Origin: Ilumatobacteraceae bacterium
Lineage (GTDB): Bacteria; Actinomycetota; Acidimicrobiia; Acidimicrobiales; Ilumatobacteraceae
Direction: 5' to 3'
Assembly: GCA_022843125.1 (NCBI GenBank)
Contig: JALHOG010000049.1
Coordinates: 1 to 39,771 of the forward strand
Length of the DNA stretch: 39,771 nt
Under the pieces are notes generated by a model that saw nothing but the letters and a program-made list of their open reading frames with translations, was not told where the DNA came from and did no database searches. The translations under genes and the position numbers were made by a program. Of the stretch, positions 16,545 through 24,690 are shown piece after piece; position 1 is the first letter of the stretch; each line of letters begins with the position of its first letter.

Positions 16545-17633
16545 GTGGAGTTGTCGCCGTTCCAGTACCAGGGCCCGTTGGAGCCGCACGAGGTGCTCGG
16601 TCGCGACGATCTGGTGAACGACCTCGTCGAACGCGTCACCGCTCGCCGGGTCACGGCCCTGCTCGGCCCCCGCCGGTACGGCAAGACCTCGGTCCTGCGA
16701 ACCGTCGCCGCCCATCTGGAAGAGGCCGGCACCTCGGTCGTCCACGTCGACCTGTACGAGGTGTCGTCGATGGCCGACGTGGTGGTGCGGCTCGACGAGG
16801 CGTTGCAGCTCGCGCAGGGTGGCGCTCGTCGGCGTCTCGATCTGCTCGTGTCGGGCGAGCTCAATCTCGGCTTCGCGAAGGTCATGTTCGCCCGCAAGCC
16901 GTCCGAGCAGCCCGACCCGATCGCGCTCGCCCATGTGCTGCTCGACGCGCTGGTGGCCGCCGCCGCGCACGAGCCGACGCTCGTCGTGTTCGACGAGTTC
17001 GCCGGCATCGATCGGGTCGAGGGGGCGGCGGGCCTGCTACGCACCAAGCTGCAGCGACACATCCGCTCGATCGGGCTGCTGTTCGCCGGGTCGCACACCT
17101 CGCTGATGCGCACGATGTTCACCGATCGGGCCCGCCCGTTCTACGCCCAGGCCGACCTGGTGGAGATCGAACCGCTCTCCGCGAGCGCGGTGCGCACCAC
17201 GATCGATCTCGGGTTCGAGCGGAGCGGACGCGATCCCGGATCGTTGGCGGCGCACGTCCACGAGTTCACGGGTGGTCACCCGCAGCGGTCGATGCAGCTC
17301 GCCGACGCAGCGTGGACCGCTGCGCCGCCCGGGCGGCCCTACTCCGACGAACTGTGGGGCACGGCGCTCGCAGCGGTGCGCCGCCAGAGCGCGCCGTCGA
17401 ACGAGACGCTCTTCTCGCGCTGTCCGGCGACCGACCAGAAGGTGCTGCGGCTGATCGCCCAGGGCAAGCCGCTGTACGGCGGCGCGGCCGCCGTGCTCGA
17501 GCTCAGCCCGAGCGCGGTGCTGGCCAGCCGCGACCGCCTGGTCGACCTCGGCGAGATCGCCCGCCGCGGGACCCGATGGGTGATGATCGATCCGGTCTAC
17601 GCCGACTGGATCCGGCACCGCTTCCCCGTGTGA
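16545..17633 (+). CDS. STAND-like / archaeal-type ATPase (ATPase_2-like) with C-terminal winged helix
   Basis: 362 residues from GTG 16545 (VELSPFQYQGPLEPHEVLGR). Upstream ATG 16488 is in frame but would lie inside the operator palindrome. Features are VLGRDDLVNDLVERV (typical entry of ATPase_2/AAA_16 domains), Walker A LLGPRRYGKTSVLR, Walker B TLVVFDEFAGID, sensor-1-like IGLLFAGSHTSLM, the FYAQADLVEIEPLS segment, and HEFTGGHPQRSMQLAD resembling the GGxP motif. The C-terminal ~80 residues look like a winged helix (TDQKVLRLIAQGKPLYGGAA). Such proteins act as regulatory or defence switches; nothing here identifies the partner. It is convergent with the aldehyde dehydrogenase gene (14-bp gap). 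Confidence 0.82.
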   Translation: MELSPFQYQGPLEPHEVLGRDDLVNDLVERVTARRVTALLGPRRYGKTSVLRTVAAHLEEAGTSVVHVDLYEVSSMADVVVRLDEALQLAQGGARRRLDLLVSGELNLGFAKVMFARKPSEQPDPIALAHVLLDALVAAAAHEPTLVVFDEFAGIDRVEGAAGLLRTKLQRHIRSIGLLFAGSHTSLMRTMFTDRARPFYAQADLVEIEPLSASAVRTTIDLGFERSGRDPGSLAAHVHEFTGGHPQRSMQLADAAWTAAPPGRPYSDELWGTALAAVRRQSAPSNETLFSRCPATDQKVLRLIAQGKPLYGGAAAVLELSPSAVLASRDRLVDLGEIARRGTRWVMIDPVYADWIRHRFPV

Positions 17634-17647
17634 TCAGGCGCGTCTGA

Positions 17648-19207
17648 TCAGGCTCGCTGCACGTGAGTGCGCGACTGCTCGCGCAGATACTGCTGCAGGT
17701 AGTACGGCCCGCCGCCCGCCTTGCCGGCGGTGCCGCTGCGCTTCCAGCCGCCGAACGGCTGCACCCCGGGCCAGGCGCCGGTGGTGGCACCGGCGGCCCG
17801 GTTGACGTAGACCACGCCGGCCTCGATCCGGTCGAGGAAGCGATCGACCTCGGAGTCGTCCTCGGCGAACAGTCCGGCCGTCAGCCCGAACGGCACCGCG
17901 TTCGCACGCTCGAGCGCCTCGTCGAGCGAGGCGACCGACCGCACCGCGATCAACGGGAGGAACAGCTCGGTCGTCCAGATCGTCGAGTCGTCGGGCACCC
18001 GCACCACCGTGGGCGCCACATAGTTGCCGGCGGCGTGGTGACCGTCGGTGAGCCGCTCGCCGCCGGTGAGCACCTCGCCCGTGTGGCGTACGTCGGCGAT
18101 CACCGCGTCGAACCGTTCGAGCGCCGCCGCGTTCACCACCGGCGACAGGAAGCCGCCCGGCTCCAACGGCGACGTCGCCGGAACCGCCTCGGCGCGTGCG
18201 CACAGCCGCCGCACGAACTCGTCCGCGATCGACTCGTCGACGAACACTCGCGACGCCGCCGAGCACTTCTGGCCGCCGAAGCCGAACGCGCTGCGCGCCG
18301 TTCCCTCGACCGCCAGATCGAGGTCGGCCGACGCCGCGACGATCACCGCGTTCTTCCCGCCCATCTCGCAGATCGCCGGCTTCGGGTACGACGTCGAGAA
18401 CGACTGCAGGATCGACATCCCGGTCGCGCTCGATCCGGTGAACGTGAGCCCGTCGACACCCGAGTGGTGAACGAGCTGTGAACCCACGTCGGCGCCACCG
18501 GTCACGATGTTGACCACGCCCGCCGGCACACCCGCCTCGACGAGCGCGCGGTACACGAGATGCCCCGACAGCGAGCCGATCTCGGACGGCTTGATGATGC
18601 AGGTGTTGCCCGCCACGAGCGCTGCTCCGGCCGGCCCGGCCACGAGCGCGGACGGGTAGTTGAACGGGGCGATCACGGCCCACACGCCGTACGGGCGCAT
18701 CACGTCGCTCGTGACCTCGAGCTCGCTGAAGCGCTGCATCGGCACGGCGAACCCGTCGTGCTCTCGCATGGCGTGGGTGTAGTACCGGATCAGGTCGGCG
18801 GCCTCCTCGACCTCGCCGATCGCCTCGAGCCGGCTCTTGCCGTTCTCCCAGGCGAGCGCCGCGCCGTCGACGACGGAACGCTCCGAGATGAGGTCGGCAG
18901 CGCGGTCGAGGATCTCGCACCGCTCCTGCCAGGGGGTGGCCGCCCACGCCGGCTGCGCGGCGCGTGCCGCCTCGACGACCTCGTCGACGTCCTCGGCGTC
19001 GGCGTGCGTGAAGTGGCCGACCTCCACCGACGTGTCGAGTGGCGACACCGTCGTGAACGTGTCGCCGAAGCGCTCGTCGTCGCCGACCCACAGCGGATGC
19101 GTCGCTCCGAGCTCGCCGCGCACCGATTCGACCGCCGCTGTGTACGCGGCCTCCAGCTCGGTGTCGTCGGCGGTGAGCGTGGCGTACGTGACCCGGAATC
19201 CACCCAT
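17648..19207 (-). CDS. Aldehyde dehydrogenase, 1-pyrroline-5-carboxylate dehydrogenase-like
   Basis: A 519-aa NAD(P)-dependent aldehyde dehydrogenase. Catalytic features are APFNYP (Asn183), CEMGGKNAVIV (Glu281) and GFGGQKCSAASR (nucleophile Cys315). The combination GQKCSA-SR with the C-terminal YVNRAAGATTGAWPGVQPFG and KAGGGPYYLQQYLREQS is characteristic of the PruA/RocA P5C dehydrogenase branch, which oxidises glutamate semialdehyde to glutamate in proline/arginine breakdown. No proline dehydrogenase gene is adjacent, so the substrate is a family-level inference. It is transcribed away from the STAND-like ATPase gene. The upstream region 19208-19387 contains REP-like units. Confidence 0.85.
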   Translation of the reverse strand: MGGFRVTYATLTADDTELEAAYTAAVESVRGELGATHPLWVGDDERFGDTFTTVSPLDTSVEVGHFTHADAEDVDEVVEAARAAQPAWAATPWQERCEILDRAADLISERSVVDGAALAWENGKSRLEAIGEVEEAADLIRYYTHAMREHDGFAVPMQRFSELEVTSDVMRPYGVWAVIAPFNYPSALVAGPAGAALVAGNTCIIKPSEIGSLSGHLVYRALVEAGVPAGVVNIVTGGADVGSQLVHHSGVDGLTFTGSSATGMSILQSFSTSYPKPAICEMGGKNAVIVAASADLDLAVEGTARSAFGFGGQKCSAASRVFVDESIADEFVRRLCARAEAVPATSPLEPGGFLSPVVNAAALERFDAVIADVRHTGEVLTGGERLTDGHHAAGNYVAPTVVRVPDDSTIWTTELFLPLIAVRSVASLDEALERANAVPFGLTAGLFAEDDSEVDRFLDRIEAGVVYVNRAAGATTGAWPGVQPFGGWKRSGTAGKAGGGPYYLQQYLREQSRTHVQRA

Positions 19208-19277
19208 GCCGCGAAGCCTGCCACACCGTGCTCCGAGCTGCTGTCCGCGGCTTCCGCTCCGCCTGCCGGTTCCCGAG

Positions 19278-19362
19278 CCGCTTTCCGCAGGTTCGGCTCC
19301 GCTGCGTGCCGCTTTCCGTGGCTGCGGTTCCGCGTGGCGGTGCCCGAAGCCGCTCTGCGCGG
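19278..19362. repeat. Three degenerate REP-like units
   Basis: Units CCGCTTTCCGCAG (19278-19290), CCGCTTTCCGTGG (19309-19321) and CCGCTCTGCGCGG (19350-19362) follow one another in the same orientation, spaced 31 and 41 bp apart, with related CGGTTC/GATTCG flanks and a further weak TCCGCGG copy near 19235. They fill the 180-bp gap upstream of the aldehyde dehydrogenase gene, where I see no gene. Confidence 0.6.
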
Positions 19363-19387
19363 ATTCGGGGGCGTCGCGCGTGGCGGG

Positions 19388-19690
19388 TCAGAGGGCGCCG
19401 GGGTGGATGACCTCGAGGGCGATGGCGGCCTCGTCGCCGGTGGCGATCCGCTCGGCCTTGCGCACCGGGGCCTTCACCGGCAGCACGTACGCCTGCGCCT
19501 TCGAGTCGGGGAACAGCGACGTCTCCCACGTCGTCGCACCGATCGTGACTCGCACCTTCACCGAGCCGAACCCACCGCTCACGTGCGCGGTGCGCGCCTC
19601 GATCTCGTCAGACACATCGTCGGGCACGGTCGCGAAGTGCCACGCCGAGTCGCCCTTCCACTTCCACACCGTCGCCCGGAACCGGTACAC
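19388..19690 (-). CDS. DUF1905 domain protein
   Basis: A 100-aa small protein matching the DUF1905 pattern: an N-terminal FRATVWKWKGDSAWHFATVP strand pair, then FGSVKVRVTIGATTWETSLF and a terminal YVLPVKAPVRKAERIATGDE, the usual order for this all-beta domain. No biochemical role is established that I can name. The start is the ATG at 19690, 11 bp after the stop of the putative anti-sigma gene on the same strand, so it may be co-transcribed with the sigma/anti-sigma pair. Confidence 0.82.
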   Translation of the reverse strand: MYRFRATVWKWKGDSAWHFATVPDDVSDEIEARTAHVSGGFGSVKVRVTIGATTWETSLFPDSKAQAYVLPVKAPVRKAERIATGDEAAIALEVIHPGAL

Positions 19691-19701
19691 GCCGGGCGAC
19701 G

Positions 19702-20898
19702 CTACGTCGCCGCAATCGGCATGTCATCCGGGCCGACGTCGTAGCGCTCACGCCACGTCGCCTCGTCGACGAACTCGACCGACCGCGCCAGTGCGAGCGC
19801 GCCGTCGGCGGTCGGCGAGAACGCCCAGGCGAACACACCGTCCCCGGCCGGCCAGTAGACCGTGAACGGAGCGTCGATCGGGGTCCAACCCTCCGTCCCG
19901 TCGATGTCGACACGCCGCAGCCGCTGACCCGTCCCGACGAGCGGGAGCTCGGGGATCAGGCCGACACCCAGGTAGTCGCTCTCGACGCCCTCGGCCGGCG
20001 ACAGCGTGAGGCCCGCCACGAGCGCTTGCGGTGGCGCCGAGGTGGGCGGCACGATCACCGTCCATCCTGCGGGCAGGGGCGAGAGCTCGAACTCGACGAC
20101 ACCGCCGACGGACGTGATGCCGACCACCGGCGGCACGCCCAGGCGGTCGAGGAACGCAGCCGGGTCGCGGCCGGTCACGGAGATGCGCGGATCGTCTCGG
20201 TCGACGAGCGTGGTGAGGACGGGACTCCCGCCCTCGGCCCGCCACGCGTCGTACGTGCGACCGGCCACGGTGACCGGGTCGATCTCGTCCGACCCGGCAT
20301 CCGGAGGGACCGGCGCCTCGAGCACGCTCACCATCACACCCTCGACGACCGCGCCGTCGATCACCGCGCCGTCGATCACCGCGCCGTCGATCACCGCGCC
20401 GTCGATCATCTCGTCCATCTGCTCGCCGACGAGCGCAGTCGACGACGCGACGCCGTTCCCTGGACCGACCGACCGGAACCCGTACGTGGCCGTCACCCCG
20501 GCATCGCGGGGGTCCGTGGCGGCCAGGGCCGGGAACCGGGTCGGACGCGGCACATCCGACGGCGGCAGCGCCGGCCCGTCGGCGGGCTCGGTGACCAGCA
20601 CGCTGGTGCTCGGCACCGCGGACGTCGGGACAACGCCCGGCTGCGTCGGCTGCGTCGGCTCGGGCACGGTGCCGAACGGGTCGTCGGGTTCGACCCACCG
20701 CGGCGCCACGGCGACGGCGGCGATCCCGATCGCGACCACCGACGCGGCCGCCGCCAGCACCCAAGGGCGACCCAGCGGCGACCGGCGGCGACCTGCGTCG
20801 TGCTCGACGACGAGATCGGGAACGGCGGTCGCTGATGCGGTCGCAGCCGCTTCGGCGTGGTCGGCAAGGCGGGCGATCTGCTCATCGAGCGTCAACAT
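19702..20898 (-). CDS. Putative anti-sigma factor / membrane-anchored protein
   Basis: A 398-aa protein with a short cytosolic N-terminus (MLTLDEQIARLADHAEAAAT), a single membrane segment at about residues 46-66 (PWVLAAAASVVAIGIAAVAV), a Pro/Thr-rich linker and a large extracytoplasmic domain of unknown family. The gene start overlaps the ECF sigma gene by 17 bp, the usual arrangement for a sigma/anti-sigma pair. A ZAS zinc motif (HxxxCxxC) is not visible, so anti-sigma function rests on context and topology. Residues ~164-184 are a perfect pentapeptide repeat (IDGAV x4) encoded by a 15-bp tandem repeat. Confidence 0.65.
   Translation of the reverse strand: MLTLDEQIARLADHAEAAATASATAVPDLVVEHDAGRRRSPLGRPWVLAAAASVVAIGIAAVAVAPRWVEPDDPFGTVPEPTQPTQPGVVPTSAVPSTSVLVTEPADGPALPPSDVPRPTRFPALAATDPRDAGVTATYGFRSVGPGNGVASSTALVGEQMDEMIDGAVIDGAVIDGAVIDGAVVEGVMVSVLEAPVPPDAGSDEIDPVTVAGRTYDAWRAEGGSPVLTTLVDRDDPRISVTGRDPAAFLDRLGVPPVVGITSVGGVVEFELSPLPAGWTVIVPPTSAPPQALVAGLTLSPAEGVESDYLGVGLIPELPLVGTGQRLRRVDIDGTEGWTPIDAPFTVYWPAGDGVFAWAFSPTADGALALARSVEFVDEATWRERYDVGPDDMPIAAT
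20351..20409. repeat. 15-bp tandem repeat, about four copies, in-frame
   Basis: The unit GCGCCGTCGATCACC is repeated almost four times without mismatch until the last copy. Because the period is a multiple of three, it adds IDGAV pentapeptides to the extracytoplasmic domain of the putative anti-sigma factor without breaking the frame. Such perfect minisatellites usually vary in copy number. Confidence 0.9.
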
Positions 20899-21355
20899 CG
20901 ACGACTCCCAACTCCGCCCGCAGGCGGGTCATGGCGCGGGCCACGTGCGTGGCGACGGTGGACGACGAGATGCCGAGCGCTTCGGCGATGTCGGCGTGCG
21001 ACCAACCACAACCGTGGGCCAGCCACACCGACACCCGCTGTGCCTCGGGCAGGGATGCGAGGGCGGCCGGGAGGCCAGGCTCGACGTCCGGCAGGTGCGT
21101 GACCCCTGCGGCGACGAGCCGCGGTTGCTTGCGCACGCGCACACGGCTCTGGCCCACGCGGAAGAGGTAGCCGACGGGGTTGCCCATCCCGGCGAGCTCC
21201 CGGCGATGCTCGACCGCCCAGGCCAGCGCTTCGGCGACGGCGTCGTCGACCCGGTCGAGGCCGACCGCGCCGATCAGGGCGCGCCGCAGTCGTACCCGGG
21301 CGTCGCGCACGAACGCCTCGAACTCGGCATCGCTCTGGTCCCGCAGGCCGGTCAT
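20882..21355 (-). CDS. ECF-type RNA polymerase sigma factor (sigma-70 family)
   Basis: 157 residues from ATG 21355 (MTGLRDQSDAEFEAFV); an in-frame start 54 bp upstream exists but adds a non-conserved tail. A region-2-like segment covers residues ~8-80 (FEAFVRDARVRLRRALIGAV, AVAEALAWAVEHRRELAGM, NPVGYLFRVGQSRVR). Region 4 runs from ALASLPEAQRVSVWLAHGCG through HADIAEALGISSSTVATHVA to MTRLRAELG, a standard sigma-4 helix-turn-helix. Region 2 is weak compared with typical ECFs, recalling SigE-like/SHAA families common in actinobacteria. Its stop overlaps the start of the putative anti-sigma gene. Target promoters are unknown. Confidence 0.82.
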   Translation of the reverse strand: MTGLRDQSDAEFEAFVRDARVRLRRALIGAVGLDRVDDAVAEALAWAVEHRRELAGMGNPVGYLFRVGQSRVRVRKQPRLVAAGVTHLPDVEPGLPAALASLPEAQRVSVWLAHGCGWSHADIAEALGISSSTVATHVARAMTRLRAELGVVDVDAR

Positions 21356-21483
21356 CAGGTCACGATCCTCACACCACAGAGAGCACCGAGCAGGCACGTC
21401 GCGCCACACGACATCGCGAGATCTCGCGGCGGACGCGGCGACGCCCGGGCATCACCGGAACGGCCGGAGGCGTCCGTGGGAAT

Positions 21484-21527
21484 GTTTGTTCCAACAGGGT
21501 GACAAACGGGAACGGGCGTGTCAGAAT
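21484..21527 (+). promoter_or_regulatory. Candidate promoter with overlapping dyad for the aminotransferase operon
   Basis: GTGACA (21500-21505) and CAGAAT (21522-21527) are 16 bp apart and lie ~50 bp before the aminotransferase ATG, matching -35/-10 boxes loosely. GTTTGT (21484-21489) and ACAAAC (21502-21507) form an inverted repeat overlapping the -35 box, a typical repressor position. The rest of the 222-bp gap to the divergent sigma gene shows nothing else I can support. Confidence 0.35.
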
Positions 21528-21577
21528 GTCGTGTTCACCCGTCGGCTCTGCCGGCCTCACACGGAGACTGCGCGCCC

Positions 21578-22904
21578 ATGACTGCCATCGACACCAGCCC
21601 CGATCTGAGCACCGCCGAGCTCGCCGCCCTCACCGCCCCGAGCATCCACACGGCGCTGCCGGGCCCGCTCGCCCGCGTCGCCATCGAGCGCGACGAGCTG
21701 GTCACCAGCCCGTCGCTCACCCGCGTGTACCCGCTCGTGGTCAAGCGCGGGTCGGGCGCCGTGATCGAAGACGTCGACGGCAACCGGTTCCTCGACTTCA
21801 ACGCCGGCATCGCCGTCAACGCCGCCGGCCACGCGCACCCGAAGGTCACCGCCGCCATCCACGAGCAGGTCGACCTGTGCCTGCACTACTGCTCGTCCGA
21901 CTTCTACCACCCCGTCTACGCCCAGCTGTGCGAGCGCCTCGACGCCACGTCGCCGATGCCGAAGTCACGCACGTTCCTCGCGAACTCGGGCACCGAGGCG
22001 GTCGAGGGTGCGCTCAAGCTCGCCCGCCACCACACCGGCCGGCCGAACGTGATCGCGTTCTACGGCGCGTTCCACGGCCGCTCGCTCGGGTCGCTGTCGC
22101 TCACCGCGTCGAAGGCCAAGTACCGCAGCGGGTTCGGCATCGTCACGCCGGGCAGCTACCACGCGCCGTTCGCCTACGACGGCGAGGTCACCGGCGCCGA
22201 CTACATCGAGCAGGTCCTGTTCGACCGCATGACCGAGCCCGGCGACGTTGCGGCGATCTTCGTCGAGCCGATCCAGGGCGAAGGCGGCTACATCGTCCCG
22301 CCGGCCGGATGGCTGGCCCGGATCCGCGAGCTGTGCGACCGGCACGGCATCCTGCTCGTGATGGACGAGGTGCAGTCGGGCATCGGCCGCACCGGGCTCA
22401 TGTGGGCGTGCGAGCACGACGGCATCGTGCCCGACATCATCACCGCCGGGAAGGGCCTCGCCAGCGGGCTGCCCCCTGGCCGCGATCATCGCCCGCGAAG
22501 ACATCATGCAGTGGGCCCCGGGCAAGCACGGCTCGACATTCGGTGGGAACCCGGTCGCCTGCGCGGCCGCGGTCGCCACCCTCGACCTCGTCGAGACCGA
22601 GCTCGCGTCCAACGCGGCGCGCATCGGCGACCACCTGCTCACCGGCCTCCGTGCGCTCGCGGAGCACCAGCCGCTGATCACCGGGGTCCGCGGTCGCGGC
22701 CTCATGATCGGCTTCGACGTCACCGACCACGACACGGCCGAGGCGCTCGAGCAGGAGTGCTTCCATCGTGGCCTGCTCGTGCTCACGTGCGGCCGGCGCG
22801 GCATCCGCCTCGCACCGCCGCTCGTCGTCAACGAAGCGCAGGCCACCACGGCGCTCGGCATCATCGCCGAGGCGTGCGAGGCGCTCGCCACGCTCGCCAA
22901 CTGA
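21578..22904 (+). pseudogene. Class III PLP aminotransferase (GABA/lysine/ornithine type), frameshifted
   Basis: Starts at ATG 21578 (MTAIDTSPDLSTAELAAL). N-terminal and central parts are a normal class III aminotransferase: DVDGNRFLDFNAGIAVNAAG, FLANSGTEAVEGALKLAR, FYGAFHGRSLG, EPIQGEGGYIVPP, LVMDEVQSGIGRTG and the PLP lysine in ITAGKGLASG (Lys292). Directly after, a run of five C (22472-22476) shifts the frame. Removing one C restores LPLAAIIAREDIMQWAPG and continues in the other frame through HGSTFGGNPVACAAAV to the stop at 22904, giving a normal 441-aa enzyme. It is either a recent mutation or a homopolymer error. The gene is 38 bp upstream of an ALDH7-type dehydrogenase, suggesting the pair converts an omega-amino acid such as lysine to the acid. 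Confidence 0.8.
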
Positions 22905-22942
22905 CGCCGCACGCCACACGCCACACCCCCGGGAGAATCACC

Positions 22943-24475
22943 ATGACCGCGCTGCCCACCGAGCTGCCCACCACCGCCGACCTCGCGGCCCGCGCCACGG
23001 CGCTGCTCGCAGCGTGCGGCGCCGGCGCACCTACCGGCGACCTGCCCGCCCGCACCCCGATCACCGGTGGGTCGCTCGGCGTGGCCGGGTCCGCCGGTGA
23101 CGTCGACGCCGCCGTCGAGCGCGCCACCGCCGCGTTCGCGGTGTGGCGCGAGACGCCCGCGCCGATCCGCGGCAACGTCGTGCGGCGGCTCGGCGAGCTG
23201 CTCCGCGAGCACAAGGCCGAGCTCGGCGAGCTCGTGTCGATCGAGGCCGGCAAGATCCGCTCGGAGGGCCTCGGCGAGGTCCAGGAGATGATCGACATCT
23301 GCGACTTCGCGGTCGGCCTCTCACGCCAGCTGCACGGTCTCACCATCGCGTCGGAGCGCCCCGGCCACCGGCTGATGGAGACGTGGCACCCGATCGGCCC
23401 GGTCGGTGTGATCAGCGCGTTCAACTTCCCGGTGGCGGTGTGGTCGTGGAACGCCGCGCTCGCGATCGTGTGCGGTGATCCGGTGATCTGGAAGCCGAGC
23501 GACAAGACGCCGCTCACCGCGCTCGCCTGCCAGGCGCTGTTCGAGCGGGCGGCCGCCGACACCGGCGCCCCCGCCGACATCAGCCAGGTCGTGCTCGGCG
23601 GTGGCGACGTCGGCGCCGCGCTCGCCGCGCACGAGGGCATCCCCGTCGTCTCGGCGACCGGTTCGACCAACATGGGCCGCAAGGTCGCCCCCGTGGTCGC
23701 CGCCCGCTTCGGTCGGGCGATCCTCGAGCTCGGCGGCAACAACGCGGCGATCGTCGCCCCGAGCGCCGACCTCGACCTTGCCCTGCGCGGCATCGTGTTC
23801 TCCGCGGCCGGCACCGCCGGCCAGCGGTGCACCAGCCTGCGCCGCCTGATCGTGCACCGCTCGATCCACGACGAGCTCGTCGAGAAGATCGGCCGTGCCT
23901 ACTCGTCGCTCCCGATCGGCAGCCCGCTCACCGACGGCACCCTCGTCGGACCGCTGATCGACGGCGGCTCGTTCGACCGGATGCAGGCCGCACTCGCGTC
24001 GGCAGCCGACGACGGCGGCACGGTCGTCGCGGGCGGCGAACGCGCCCTCGCCGACGTCTGCGCCGAGGCGTTCTACGCCCGCCCCGCCGTGGTCGCGATG
24101 CCCGGCCAGACCGAGGTGGTGCGCACCGAGACGTTCGCGCCGATCCTCTACACGATGACCTACGACGACTTCGACGAGGCGCTCGCGCTCCACAACGGCG
24201 TGCCCCAAGGCCTCGCGTCGTCGGTGTTCACCCTGAACGTGCGCGAGGCCGAGCGGTTCATGTCGGCGGCCGGCAGCGACTGCGGCATCGCCAACGTCAA
24301 CATCGGCCCCTCGGGCGCCGAGATCGGCGGCGCGTTCGGCGGCGAGAAGGAGACCGGCGGCGGCCGCGAGTCGGGGAGCGATGCCTGGAAGGGCTACATG
24401 CGCCGAGCGACCAACACCATCAACTATTCGACCGCGCTCCCCCTCGCCCAAGGCGTCCAGTTCGACATCGACTGA
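22943..24475 (+). CDS. Aldehyde dehydrogenase, ALDH7 type (piperideine-6-carboxylate / aminoadipate semialdehyde dehydrogenase-like)
   Basis: 510 residues from ATG 22943, preceded by GGGAGAA. Active-site residues are ISAFNFPVAVWSWN (Asn161), LELGGNNAAIV (Glu262) and AGQRCTSLRR (Cys296). ALDH7 hallmarks are the GGNNA motif, the GQRCTSLRRL nucleophile loop, the ending GPSGAEIGGAFGGEKETGGG and DAWKGYMRRATNTINYS. ALDH7/AmaB enzymes oxidise alpha-aminoadipate semialdehyde (open form of piperideine-6-carboxylate) to aminoadipate in lysine breakdown. Pairing with the aminotransferase immediately upstream supports that pathway, but saccharopine-route or other aldehydes are not excluded. The upstream frame is accidentally open through the shifted aminotransferase; that apparent fusion is an artefact. 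Confidence 0.88.
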   Translation: MTALPTELPTTADLAARATALLAACGAGAPTGDLPARTPITGGSLGVAGSAGDVDAAVERATAAFAVWRETPAPIRGNVVRRLGELLREHKAELGELVSIEAGKIRSEGLGEVQEMIDICDFAVGLSRQLHGLTIASERPGHRLMETWHPIGPVGVISAFNFPVAVWSWNAALAIVCGDPVIWKPSDKTPLTALACQALFERAAADTGAPADISQVVLGGGDVGAALAAHEGIPVVSATGSTNMGRKVAPVVAARFGRAILELGGNNAAIVAPSADLDLALRGIVFSAAGTAGQRCTSLRRLIVHRSIHDELVEKIGRAYSSLPIGSPLTDGTLVGPLIDGGSFDRMQAALASAADDGGTVVAGGERALADVCAEAFYARPAVVAMPGQTEVVRTETFAPILYTMTYDDFDEALALHNGVPQGLASSVFTLNVREAERFMSAAGSDCGIANVNIGPSGAEIGGAFGGEKETGGGRESGSDAWKGYMRRATNTINYSTALPLAQGVQFDID

Positions 24476-24489
24476 GCCTGACGTGTGAC

Positions 24490-24517
24490 GCCCGGTCTGG
24501 GTGAGACCCGACCGGGC
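24490..24517 (+). terminator. Hairpin terminator after the aminotransferase-dehydrogenase operon
   Basis: GCCCGGTC (24490-24497) pairs with GACCGGGC (24510-24517) around a 12-nt loop, 14 bp after the dehydrogenase stop. There is no T-run, as is common at this GC content. A second small hairpin, GTGTG-ACCGC-CACAC, follows at 24520-24534. Confidence 0.6.
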
Positions 24518-24537
24518 TCGTGTGACCGCCACACAGC

Positions 24538-24648
24538 CGCGTGGCTCGATCTCGACTGGAGGTCGAGGGTTGGTGGTGGTGCTTCAGAAACCGGGCGGAT
24601 TGCCCGATGGAGTGGTGTCCAGTTCTCGGATCGAGACAGAGCCACGTG
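24538..24648 (+). ncRNA. Candidate structured leader RNA upstream of the signal peptidase/TasA-like cluster
   Basis: CGTGGCTC (24540-24547) pairs with GAGCCACG (24639-24646), extended by a G-U and a C-G pair. Across a 2x2 internal loop TCTCGA (24550-24555) pairs with TCGAGA (24631-24636), and CTGGA (24556-24560) pairs with TCCAG (24618-24622). Inside, GGTT (24568-24571)/AACC (24589-24592) and CGGGC (24592-24596)/GCCCG (24602-24606) can form branch hairpins. The result is a ~110-nt closed multi-branch fold placed 42-45 bp before the first gene of the cluster. It does not match the c-di-GMP-I riboswitch core. Function and even transcription are inference. Confidence 0.4.
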
Positions 24649-24690
24649 TCAGACCACACAGCCCATCGGAGTAGGAGCCATCCGGGCGCG

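Noticed and set aside
22470..22510. Programmed ribosomal frameshifting in the aminotransferase
   Set aside because: No downstream stem-loop or slippery heptamer is evident, and class III aminotransferases are not known to use it; mutation or sequencing error is simpler.
21518..24475. Single 985-codon aminotransferase-aldehyde dehydrogenase fusion
   Set aside because: Residues after GLASGLPPG are nonsense until the dehydrogenase ATG, while the proper aminotransferase C-terminus is found intact in another frame; the fusion is created by the C-run frameshift.
24538..24648. Known c-di-GMP-I (GEMM) riboswitch
   Set aside because: The conserved core segments and the tetraloop/receptor arrangement of that class are not visible; only an unassigned structured element can be claimed.
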